5,364 nt of DNA from an uncultured Lachnospiraceae bacterium (GTDB taxonomy: Bacteria; Bacillota; Clostridia; Lachnospirales; Lachnospiraceae): assembly GCA_947178465.1 (NCBI GenBank), contig CAMWYL010000238.1, forward strand, positions 1 to 5,364, in the 5' to 3' direction. The translations under genes were made by a program, and so were the position numbers. Of this stretch, positions 1 to 5,353 are shown in pieces. Every line of letters begins with the position of its first letter. The first letter of the stretch is position 1. A model generated the notes under the pieces. It searched no databases. It worked only from the letters and a program-made list of their open reading frames with translations, and was not told where the DNA came from.

Positions 1-1366
1 CCTTTGTGCCAAGCGGACAGTATTTCCGAACGTCACCGGCGCTAAGCTCGGCATTGAATCGGTATCTGCTTCCACGAAACCGGTGCAGCTGCCGCTGTCT
101 TGCCTCCATTACCCGCTCCCTCATATCACAGCTGCGCTCATTGCGCATATTGGCGGAAAGCTGCCGAATATCGATTCGGGGTGCTTCCGTCATAATGTCT
201 ATCCTGTCCAATATCGGCCCTGAAATTCTTGCCAAATATCGCTTTACCTCTCCCTCCGAGCAGGTGCATCTGTTCCTGTCGGGAAAATATCCGCAGGGGC
301 AGGGATTCATTGCCGCCACAAGCATAAAATCCGCAGGATATACAAAGCTTCCGTGCGCACGCGCAATATGTATCCGCCTGTCCTCCATGGGTTGGCGCAA
401 TATTTCTAAAGTATCTCTTCTAAATTCGGGGATTTCATCCATAAACAGAACGCCTCTGTGGGCAAGTGATATGACACCCGGCTTGGGTACGCGCCCGCCG
501 CCGGCCAGTGCCTGTTCGGATATTGTGTGATGTGGATCAAGAAACGGCCGCCTTGTCATCAGGGCTCTTTTATCATCAAGCAGTCCCGCTACGCTGTATA
601 TTGTCGATACCTCAAGGCTCTCCTCCATTGTCATATCGGGCAATATTGTAGGAATCCGCTGTGCAATCATTGTCTTCCCGGAACCGGGTGGTCCTATCAT
701 CAACACATGATGGAAACCCGCTGCTGCAACCTCCACGGCTCTCTTCACCGCCTCCTGTCCGTTGATATCCGCAAAATCAACCTCCTGTGGCTCTTCCGAT
801 AGCGCCTCCATACCGGTAAGCTTAGCCGGGGCTATCATCCGTGCTTTATTTTCTTCTTTCTCCTGTAGATACCTGATGGTCTCCTGCAAGGTGGAGACGC
901 CTATAACTTCCATCTTATCTATAACCGCGCCTTCCTTCACATTCGCCTTCGGCACGATGCATCTTTTCAAATTTTCCATCCGTGCCCTTTGTACTATGGG
1001 GAGCACACCCTTTACTGTCTTTACCTCACCGTTCAGCCCCAGCTCACCGATAATCAGGGTATTTTTGATATTTTCTTCCGGAATATAACCAAGTGACACC
1101 AACATGCCAATCGCAATCGGCAGATCGTAGGAAGCGCCCTCCTTGCGCATCTGTGCAGGCGATATGCTGACGGTAATACGCATGGCCGGAATGTTCATTC
1201 CGGCGTTTTTCAACGCCACACGCACGCGCTCCTTCGCTTCCCGAACCTCATTGCTGAGCTGCCCTACCATCTCAAAACCAGGCATCCCTTTTGAGGCATC
1301 CACCTCCACTGTCGCAATCCGGCTGTCAATCCCACTGACCGCGCCTGTTATTACCCTGCTGTACAT
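1..1366 (-). CDS. yifB: YifB/ComM-family Mg-chelatase-like AAA+ ATPase, C-terminus cut by the window edge
   Basis: This is a cytoplasmic AAA+ ATPase of the YifB/ComM family. In Haemophilus and Vibrio, ComM is a branch-migration helicase that helps integrate transforming DNA; the Firmicute role is less certain. Translating the minus strand gives 455 uninterrupted residues before the window ends, about 50 short of the usual length. Residues 20-160 form the N-terminal ChlI-like domain. The ATPase core has Walker A GPPGSGKT at 225-232 and Walker B LFMDEIPEF around D310/E311. The family hallmark NPCPCG is at 354-359, and Cys356, 358, 367 and 369 form a four-cysteine cluster. The C-terminal chelatase domain begins near 400 and is incomplete. 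I chose ATG 1366 because GGAGGAA lies just upstream and MYSRVITGAVSGID is the family's usual N-terminus. An ATG at 1384 is in frame but overlaps that Shine-Dalgarno. In many Firmicutes dprA and topA follow; here that lies outside the window. Confidence 0.95.
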   Translation of the reverse strand, partial: MYSRVITGAVSGIDSRIATVEVDASKGMPGFEMVGQLSNEVREAKERVRVALKNAGMNIPAMRITVSISPAQMRKEGASYDLPIAIGMLVSLGYIPEENIKNTLIIGELGLNGEVKTVKGVLPIVQRARMENLKRCIVPKANVKEGAVIDKMEVIGVSTLQETIRYLQEKEENKARMIAPAKLTGMEALSEEPQEVDFADINGQEAVKRAVEVAAAGFHHVLMIGPPGSGKTMIAQRIPTILPDMTMEESLEVSTIYSVAGLLDDKRALMTRRPFLDPHHTISEQALAGGGRVPKPGVISLAHRGVLFMDEIPEFRRDTLEILRQPMEDRRIHIARAHGSFVYPADFMLVAAMNPCPCGYFPDRNRCTCSEGEVKRYLARISGPILDRIDIMTEAPRIDIRQLSANMRNERSCDMRERVMEARQRQLHRFRGSRYRFNAELSAGDVRKYCPLGTK

Positions 1367-1420
1367 TCGATATTCTTCCTCCATGCTTCTATTCTGCTTT
1401 GCGATACCGCTTGATTTTTA

Positions 1421-1449
1421 CTTATATCACAAAGCCCTTTATCCGACAA
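1421..1449 (-). promoter_or_regulatory. Candidate sigma-A promoter for yifB
   Basis: The minus strand reads TTGTCG (1444-1449), a 17-base spacer, then TATAAG (1421-1426). This is close to the TTGACA/TATAAT consensus with ideal spacing. It would start transcription roughly 45-50 bases before ATG 1366. The 118-base gap after sigK contains no convincing terminator, so yifB may also receive read-through from sigK. This is inferred from the motif alone. Confidence 0.5.
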
Positions 1450-1484
1450 GAATTTGACAAAAAAACGTCTCTGAAATGTAAAAA

Positions 1485-2165
1485 TTAATACAGTTTTGCT
1501 TCCTCAAGCCCTATTTTCAATTTTCCCAGCGCCTTTTTCTCTATTCTGGAAACATAGCTTCTGGAAATACCGAGCAGTCTGCCGATTTCCTTCTGTGTCA
1601 TCTCAGGACCATCGTTTTTTTCGCCCGTCATGCCGTAACGAAGCCGTATAATCTGCTTTTCCCTGTCGTCAAGCCGCTCTTCAATCAGTCCGGAAAGACA
1701 GTTGATCTTTGCCGCGATATCCATATCCTCGACGATATCACTCTGTTCCTGTACACAGATATCGAGCAGATTGATTTCATTTCCCTCCTTATCGGTTCCT
1801 ATCGGCTCATAGAACGAGATTTCCCTTGTCATCTTCTTCTTCATGCGAAACATCATCAGCAGCTCGTTGTCAATACACCGGGCCGCGTAGGTTGCCAACC
1901 GGCTTCCCTTTTCCGCCTTGAAGGTGTTTACTGCCTTGATAAGCCCGATGGTTCCGATTGATATCAAGTCCTCCATATCCTCGCTGCTGCCCATATATTT
2001 CTTTGCCACATGTGCCACGAGTCGCAGGTTCCTCTCGATTAAAATCTGACGCGCCTTATGGGCGGCTTCTTTGTCCTCGCCGTGCATCATCTCCAGATAT
2101 TCTGACTCCTCTTCCATTGATAAAGGTTGCTCAAAGGTTTTCAAGGAACGCCCCCGGGGACTCAT
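1485..2165 (-). CDS. sigK: RNA polymerase sporulation sigma factor, SigK-like
   Basis: A sigma-70-family factor that most resembles sigma-K, the late mother-cell factor of endospore formation. From ATG 2165 it is 226 residues. Sigma region 2 covers about residues 38-107 and includes DLISIGTIGLIKAVNTF (66-82) and LATYAARCIDNEL. The linker EPIGTDKEGNEINLLDI is typical of SigK. Region 4 starts at LDDREKQIIRLRYG (165-178) and ends with the helix-turn-helix MTQKEIGRLLGISRSYVSRI (189-208). The N-terminal FEQPLSMEEE matches the mature SigK start. No hydrophobic pro-sequence precedes it, unlike Bacillus pro-sigma-K and like C. difficile. The start is uncertain: TTG 2186, ATG 2165 and TTG 2144 are all in frame and none has a strong Shine-Dalgarno. 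A GGGGG run lies 6 bases before TTG 2144. SigE is an alternative, but AARCI and the linker favour SigK. yifB lies downstream on the same strand. Confidence 0.8.
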   Translation of the reverse strand: MSPRGRSLKTFEQPLSMEEESEYLEMMHGEDKEAAHKARQILIERNLRLVAHVAKKYMGSSEDMEDLISIGTIGLIKAVNTFKAEKGSRLATYAARCIDNELLMMFRMKKKMTREISFYEPIGTDKEGNEINLLDICVQEQSDIVEDMDIAAKINCLSGLIEERLDDREKQIIRLRYGMTGEKNDGPEMTQKEIGRLLGISRSYVSRIEKKALGKLKIGLEEAKLY

Positions 2166-2171
2166 TTCTAA

Positions 2172-2200
2172 TATTCTATGTAACAATCCATTTTTCTGTG
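2172..2200 (-). promoter_or_regulatory. Possible sigma-K/sigma-E-type promoter over the sigK start
   Basis: The minus strand reads CACA (2197-2200), 16 bases, then CATAGAATA (2172-2180). The known sigma-K consensus is mACm, a 16-17 base spacer and CATAnnnTA, so both boxes match. The -10 box also differs by one base from the sigma-E consensus CATACAAT, but no sigma-E -35 box lies at the right distance. Transcription would begin close to ATG 2165, favouring translation from TTG 2144 or a nearly leaderless message. Such short motifs can occur by chance. Confidence 0.3.
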
Positions 2201-2215
2201 CCTATCCACAATTTG

Positions 2216-2243
2216 AAAAAACGCAGGCTCAGCAGCCTGCGTT
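2216..2243 (-). terminator. Rho-independent terminator, second copy downstream of the Uma2 gene
   Basis: Arms AACGCAGGCT (2220-2229) and AGCCTGCGTT (2234-2243) pair perfectly around a 4-base loop. On the minus strand the hairpin runs into six T residues (2216-2221). It would stop minus-strand transcription entering sigK from the right. The plus-strand side lacks a T run, so it should act in one direction only. Confidence 0.75.
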
Positions 2244-2244
2244 C

Positions 2245-2278
2245 AAAGAATTAACAACGCAAGCGTTGCTAATTCTTT
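2245..2278. repeat. Imperfect palindrome between the two terminators
   Basis: AAAGAATTA (2245-2253) pairs with TAATTCTTT (2270-2278), and CAACGC (2255-2260) pairs with GCGTTG (2263-2268). One A/C mismatch (2254/2269) separates the two blocks. The axis is at 2261.5, and the centre opens to a loop of about four bases. It has no T run of its own. It may be an extra transcript-end hairpin, an operator-like palindrome or a remnant of a small repeat. Confidence 0.6.
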
Positions 2279-2316
2279 CCTAAATGATATTCACTATGGC
2301 TTTTTCCGTCTGCCCG

Positions 2317-2348
2317 AAAAAACGCAGGCTCGGCAGCCTGCGTTTTTT
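2317..2348 (-). terminator. Strong bidirectional terminator just after the Uma2 gene
   Basis: A perfect 14-bp inverted repeat (2317-2330 with 2335-2348) encloses the loop CGGC. The core stem ACGCAGGCT is flanked by six A on one side and six T on the other, so it can terminate transcription on either strand. It begins 26 bases past the Uma2 stop codon. Its core is the same as the hairpin at 2216-2243. Confidence 0.85.
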
Positions 2349-2374
2349 CTCACGAACTGTTATTTTTCTTTATA

Positions 2375-2908
2375 CTACTCTATCTTTATGGTAAATCCCT
2401 CATATATTCCAACAGGTACAGCTTCGCCGAAATCATACTGTTCCACTGTATCTTTTTCAAACACATATGCTGATACCATTTCCTTTTCCGGGTCAACAAT
2501 CCAGTATTCTCTGACTCCCGCCGTGCGATATTTAAACAGTTTCGTCATATAGTCTCTTGACTTACTGCCCGGAGAAACAATCTCAATCACCCAATCCGGC
2601 GCTCCATGACAGCCCTTGTCATCCAGCTTCGATACATCGCAGATAACAGAGATGTCCGGCTCCATGTAATTCAGGTCATCTTCATTCAAAAATACCGCAA
2701 ATGGGGCAGCATAAACTTCACATTCCCCATTGTTATTCTTTATATAATTATAAATTTCCGTATACAAATAGCCGGAAATCTTCTGATGCTTCCTGCTGGG
2801 CAGCGCCATGTAATAAATCTGACCGTCAATTAATTCCGCACGTTCTCCATCCGGCAAATCATAGATATCCTTAATCGTATAAAGCTTTTCTTTCAACATT
2901 GTGTCCAT
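2375..2908 (-). CDS. Uma2 family (DUF820) PD-(D/E)XK nuclease-like protein
   Basis: A 177-residue cytoplasmic protein of the Uma2 (DUF820) family, which has the PD-(D/E)XK restriction-endonuclease fold. The cellular role of the family is not established. The fold's signature is visible: EPDISVI with Asp85, then WVIEIVSPGSKSRD with Glu109, and Lys123 in TKLFKY as the likely lysine. YWIVDPE (135-141) is another family hallmark. The N-terminal part (ERAELIDGQIYYM) is also typical, and the length is usual, so it looks complete. ATG 2908 was chosen because GGAGG (2917-2921) sits 8 bases upstream; the in-frame GTG at 2917 overlaps that Shine-Dalgarno and is unlikely. The gene forms its own unit: promoter at 2934-2962 and terminator at 2317-2348. 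No toxin or antitoxin partner is adjacent. Such genes often occur in many scattered copies in Lachnospiraceae and cyanobacteria. Confidence 0.88.
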   Translation of the reverse strand: MDTMLKEKLYTIKDIYDLPDGERAELIDGQIYYMALPSRKHQKISGYLYTEIYNYIKNNNGECEVYAAPFAVFLNEDDLNYMEPDISVICDVSKLDDKGCHGAPDWVIEIVSPGSKSRDYMTKLFKYRTAGVREYWIVDPEKEMVSAYVFEKDTVEQYDFGEAVPVGIYEGFTIKIE

Positions 2909-2933
2909 ATGCTGCACCTCCAGTCCTGCTAAC

Positions 2934-2962
2934 AGTATAAACCATTTTCAGTCAACATACAA
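2934..2962 (-). promoter_or_regulatory. Candidate sigma-A promoter for the Uma2 gene
   Basis: The minus strand reads TTGTAT (2957-2962), a 17-base spacer, then TATACT (2934-2939). The -10 box is near consensus and the spacing is ideal. It lies 25 bases before the translation start at 2908, leaving a short leader that carries the GGAGG site. Confidence 0.6.
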
Positions 2963-3128
2963 TCATCATCGGAACACCAAAATCCGCTTTATCGATTTTA
3001 CGACATTTCAAAAATTCCTACAGCTCATACGGAGTGGTCTGGTATACGTAATAAGATAATAACAATATACCTCTTCTAATGCCCAAATCCCCTGTGTTTA
3101 CAGTCTTCCTGCACCTTAGCCCGCGAAA

Positions 3129-3199
3129 GTACACCATTTATACGCCAAAACACCATAAATTGTCTGTCGGGTTGCACAAAATAAGGCAGGTACACCATT
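3129..3199. repeat. Short repeated motif GTACACCATT / ACACCAT
   Basis: The ten-base string GTACACCATT occurs twice on the plus strand, at 3129-3138 and 3190-3199. A third, shorter ACACCAT lies between them at 3150-3156. Measured on ACACCAT, the copies start at 3131, 3150 and 3192, so gaps are 19 and 42 bases, near two and four helical turns. This could be a protein-binding array or chance. Confidence 0.35.
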
Positions 3200-3214
3200 G
3201 TTTACATCCATCAT

Positions 3215-3243
3215 AGGGACAGTTCCAAAAATGAAACTGCCCT
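3215..3243. repeat. REP-like hairpin
   Basis: AGGGACAGTT (3215-3224) pairs with AACTGCCCT (3235-3243), with one bulged A, around an A-rich 10-base loop. Short hairpins with a GGGACAGTT arm resemble REP-type repeats or ends of Y1-transposase-associated elements. No transposase gene is nearby, so assignment to such an element is inference. Confidence 0.4.
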
Positions 3244-3292
3244 CGCACCCGTTGTCATATATCGTCCATTTTTGTATAATTTTGGTCTCCGT

Positions 3293-3633
3293 TTATGCCA
3301 ACTGCATAACCTCTGCTTCAAGTTCCTTTAATTCCTCAAGTGATAATATGGGAACATAGTCCGCAATTTCTTCAAGTGACATTTTACCTTTTTTTATCAT
3401 TCTTTTCGCTGTTTCCCTTGCGCTTTCCTGTGCCGCTTCATAGCGCTCACTCTTAATAAACGACTTCATTATCTGTTCTTCATCAAATAAACTCATCATA
3501 TATTGTCAAGGTCTGCCTAAGCAGCCCTTACCTCCTTTTCCCTGTCAAGCAAATATTCCCTTAAAACATTCCTGTCCTTACATATGCGGATCGTCTCCGT
3601 AACCGCCTTCCTCGTCATCCCATGTTGTTTTGT
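3293..3633 (-). pseudogene. Rpn family recombination-promoting nuclease, C-terminal remnant with frameshift
   Basis: Only the tail of this gene can be read. The best fragment is 68 residues (3293-3499): MMSLFDEEQIMKSFIKSERY, then a charged helical stretch, then MSLEEIADYVPILSLEEL and EVMQLA. This resembles the C-terminus of Rpn (YhgA-like, 'putative transposase') proteins of Lachnospiraceae. In those, a PD-(D/E)XK nuclease domain lies upstream and the full protein is about 300 residues. A second piece lies in another frame at about 3517-3633: KQHGMTRKAVTETIRICKD, then DREKEV, then a TAG stop. It reads as the segment that should come just before MMSLFDEEQ. The frame changes at a small palindrome (3509-3528). 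No nuclease domain is visible farther upstream, where the mobile element lies. ATG 3499 has no proper Shine-Dalgarno; an AGGAGG about 30 bases away is too distant. The family assignment is from memory of the C-terminal pattern. Confidence 0.6.
3509..3528. repeat. Small palindrome at the Rpn frame break
   Basis: AGGTCTGC (3509-3516) and GCAGCCCT (3521-3528) pair at seven of eight positions around CTAA. The TAG that ends the upstream Rpn piece (3517-3519) falls in the loop. It sits exactly between the two reading-frame pieces, so it may be a short insertion. Confidence 0.45.
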
Positions 3634-3807
3634 CTGTTCACCAACTGCTCCCTTAATGCTTTTTTCATCTTATCAAACATAGTATAGCTGCTTCCGTCCT
3701 GCCCACTCTGTCATTTGTGCATAAACATTGTTCAACTGTACCATAAGTACGCATGCCTTCATCTGCTTTTTTATATCATACCACAAGACCGCATTAAAAA
3801 CCACAAA
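3634..3807. other. Junction region with no recognisable gene
   Basis: This stretch lies between the Rpn remnant and the terminator after the integrase gene. Minus-strand frames are short: 29 codons from ATG 3762, and 21 codons from ATG 3680. Neither is recognisable and neither has a strong Shine-Dalgarno. In Tn916-type elements the integrase gene ends close to the element end, so an attachment site is expected here or slightly to the left. Its exact position cannot be set without the other end of the element or an empty site. Confidence 0.4.
3780..3806 (-). repeat. Possible integrase arm-type direct repeats
   Basis: ACCACAA occurs at 3780-3786 and again at 3800-3806, a 20-base period or about two helical turns. 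It lies just beyond the 3' end of the integrase gene. Tn916 integrase binds short direct repeats near the element ends with its N-terminal domain, so these copies are candidates. Only two short copies are seen, so this is weak. Confidence 0.3.
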
Positions 3808-3841
3808 AAGCTGTCTTGGAAGTTTGTTTCCAAGGCAGCTT
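3808..3841. terminator. Terminator after the integrase gene, likely bidirectional
   Basis: Arms at 3808-3821 and 3828-3841 pair over 14 positions with one G-T wobble around the loop GTTTGT. The core is CTTGGAA/TTCCAAG. On the minus strand the hairpin is followed by a run of five T, and on the plus strand by four T. It starts 4 bases past the integrase stop codon. It would end the int transcript and shield the element from host transcription. Confidence 0.85.
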
Positions 3842-3845
3842 TTCT

Positions 3846-5051
3846 TTACATTGCATACATATTTTCCGAATACAGCACTTTATTTTCTTTGCTTTCCAGT
3901 TTTTCAATCTCACTCTGTTTAAAATCTTCTGTCACATGGGTATATAAATCCATTGTCATTTGAAGTGTTGCATGCCCCATATAGGCCTGTACCGTCTTCG
4001 GACTGATATCTGCCTCAAAACATCTTGTTGCAAACGTATGTCTGAAACAGTGTCCTGAAAACTTCTCCATCTGTTCCAAGGGGTCCTTCATCAAATTAAT
4101 TGTTTCCACAATCCTCGCAATCGCATCACAATAGGTACTGGCATTCAGCGGGGTTCCCAAAGTGCTCAGGAACAGCAGATCCTCAAATCCCTGTATCGGA
4201 GTCACATTATGCCTGTTCAGGATAACCTTTCGCTGTTTCATCTGCTTTTTTAGCGCGGTTTCGCACCTTGCGGTAATCGGGACTTTCCTTTTGCTTGCTT
4301 TTGTTTTTGGCGGTCCCAAATGATATGCCTTACCGTCATCCCCTTCAAATTTCTGATATACCAAAGTTTTGTTTACCCTGATTTCCTTGTTTTTTAAGTC
4401 TATATCTTCTGGGGTCAAAGCATATAGCTCTCCTGGACGGAGCCCTGTTTCCACTGCAACCACAAACAGGTTGAAATAGAATGTACCTGCAGCGCATTCA
4501 AAAAATTCAATCTGCTCTTCTTTTGTAAGCACCCTGATTTCTTTTTTCTCATCCCGTAACAGCTTGATGCCTTTCACAGGGTTCCTATTCACATAATTAT
4601 CCATTAATGCCTTGTCGAATATATCAAGAAGCATAACCCTGACCCTGTTTCTTGTTTCGTAGCCAAATCCCTGTTTATCAAGATTATTGAGCAGCGCCCT
4701 GACCATCAGTGCTGTGATCTCCAATAATTTTCTTTTCCCCAAAATCGGGGAAATATGCTTTTTGTACACTGTTTTATATCCCTGTTTGGTATTTTCGCGG
4801 ATTATCTTATACTTGTACTCATTAATCCATATTTCAAAGAAATCATCTAATGTTGTCCCATCATCAACGATATTCATTTTTTTCTTGTTTTCATAGACGG
4901 CAGTATTGTACTTGTCCCTCAATTCCTGCAGGTCCATACTGTATAATGTCTGCCTTGTTCCAAACCTGTTTTCAAATCTGGCATAATACTGCCCGTTTTT
5001 TCTCTGCCCAAATCCAGGGCCGAGTTCCTTGCCACATAAATCTTTCCCCAT
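3846..5051 (-). CDS. int: Tyrosine recombinase/integrase, Tn916-like mobile-element type
   Basis: This site-specific tyrosine recombinase integrates and excises a mobile element. From ATG 5051 it has 401 residues, the usual length. Residues 8-35 (KELGPGFGQRKNGQYYARF and on) form a small N-terminal arm-binding domain of the Tn916 type. Residues 66-125 are the helical core-binding domain, and the catalytic domain follows. All catalytic residues are present: Arg205 in TGLRPGE, a lysine at 249 or 251 in PPKTKASKRKVPI, His334 and Arg337 in GHCFRHTF, His360 in YMGHATLQMT, and the nucleophile Tyr370 in MDLYTHV. It appears intact and active. ATG 5051 was chosen because GGAGG (5062-5066) is 10 bases upstream; ATG 5060 almost touches that site, and ATG 5111 would bury it within the gene. 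The upstream excisionase gene and the terminator immediately downstream fit the end of an ICE. Cargo would lie past 5364. Confidence 0.95.
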   Translation of the reverse strand: MGKDLCGKELGPGFGQRKNGQYYARFENRFGTRQTLYSMDLQELRDKYNTAVYENKKKMNIVDDGTTLDDFFEIWINEYKYKIIRENTKQGYKTVYKKHISPILGKRKLLEITALMVRALLNNLDKQGFGYETRNRVRVMLLDIFDKALMDNYVNRNPVKGIKLLRDEKKEIRVLTKEEQIEFFECAAGTFYFNLFVVAVETGLRPGELYALTPEDIDLKNKEIRVNKTLVYQKFEGDDGKAYHLGPPKTKASKRKVPITARCETALKKQMKQRKVILNRHNVTPIQGFEDLLFLSTLGTPLNASTYCDAIARIVETINLMKDPLEQMEKFSGHCFRHTFATRCFEADISPKTVQAYMGHATLQMTMDLYTHVTEDFKQSEIEKLESKENKVLYSENMYAM

Positions 5052-5090
5052 TACTGACATTCCTCCTTCCCCTAATTTAAGTATAACGTG

Positions 5091-5131
5091 ATCTGCCCCA
5101 TTTGGGAGCACCCTATTTTCTCAGGGCAGAT
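5091..5131. repeat. Inverted repeat in the xis-int leader
   Basis: ATCTGCCC (5091-5098) and GGGCAGAT (5124-5131) are a perfect 8-bp inverted repeat separated by 25 bases. They fill much of the 101-base gap between xis and int. In the transcript the arms would form a long-loop hairpin about 40 bases before the int start codon. It might control int translation or be a DNA-binding site. No T run follows, so it is not a simple terminator. Confidence 0.45.
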
Positions 5132-5152
5132 TCACATTTTTCGGTTTATTGT

Positions 5153-5353
5153 TCAAATTGAATAGTGTCCGTTCAGATACTTTTCAAAAGCTTCCCTTTT
5201 CACTAATCTTCTGTTCCCGATGAACAATGCGAAGGGGCAGCCTGGCTCAGCTAATAAATTCCTTATTTTCCCCTCCCCGATGCCGCTGTAGGCAACCGCT
5301 TCATCTACGGTCAGTGTAACTTTCTTCCATAAAGGAACCAAATATTTTAACAT
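5153..5353 (-). CDS. xis: Excisionase, Tn916 Xis-like
   Basis: A 66-residue basic DNA-binding protein that resembles Tn916 Xis in length and pattern. Xis binds near the element ends and steers the integrase toward excision. The order is the same as in Tn916 Xis: VPLWKKVTLTVDEA near the N-terminus, then AYSGIGEGKIRNLL as a MerR-like helix-turn-helix, then FIGNRRLVKREAFEKYL as the wing and final helix. ATG 5353 is preceded by AGGA with 7 bases between, so it was preferred over the in-frame TTG at 5359. The integrase gene starts 101 bases downstream on the same strand, as expected for an xis-int pair. Its promoter would lie outside the window. No truncation or frameshift is seen. Confidence 0.88.
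   Translation of the reverse strand: MLKYLVPLWKKVTLTVDEAVAYSGIGEGKIRNLLAEPGCPFALFIGNRRLVKREAFEKYLNGHYSI

Larger units (their letters stand above)
2963..3292. other. Non-coding interval of about 330 bp, possibly decayed sequence
   Basis: I see no convincing gene here on either strand. A 39-codon minus-strand frame (3018-3137) lacks a Shine-Dalgarno. The frame of the neighbouring Rpn fragment stays open past its stop for about 59 codons (3116-3292) but matches nothing I recognise. Structure that is visible: three ATGGTGT copies on the minus strand and a hairpin at 3215-3243, listed separately. The interval may be the worn remains of a small element or of a longer gene. Confidence 0.5.

Noticed and set aside
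6..1457. A series of plus-strand open frames of up to 174 codons
   Set aside because: They lie antisense to yifB, whose minus-strand frame shows clear conserved ATPase motifs. They have no recognisable domains.
1958..2283. Plus-strand open frames opposite the sigK start region
   Set aside because: They are antisense to sigK and run through the terminator hairpins. No recognisable protein content.
2950..2955. TTGACT near the Uma2 promoter as a -35 box
   Set aside because: It is only about 10 bases from the TATACT box. TTGTAT at 2957-2962 has the correct 17-base spacing.
3018..3137. 39-codon minus-strand frame starting in one of the repeated motifs
   Set aside because: No Shine-Dalgarno, a stop immediately before its start, and no recognisable sequence.
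3129..3199. CRISPR array
   Set aside because: Repeats are only 7-10 bases with unequal gaps, and no cas genes are present.
3116..3292. Open frame continuing past the Rpn remnant stop codon
   Set aside because: About 59 codons with no family resemblance. It crosses the REP-like hairpin and the repeats, so it is probably chance.
3715..3963. Plus-strand open frames of 82 and 64 codons
   Set aside because: They run through the int terminator and the int 3' end in antisense. Hydrophobic content comes from reading AT-rich DNA.
1485..5111. Idea that the integrase is a skin-type recombinase that interrupts sigK
   Set aside because: sigK is continuous through regions 2 and 4. Known skin elements use large serine recombinases, whereas this is a tyrosine recombinase with Xis. 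Unrelated genes lie between.
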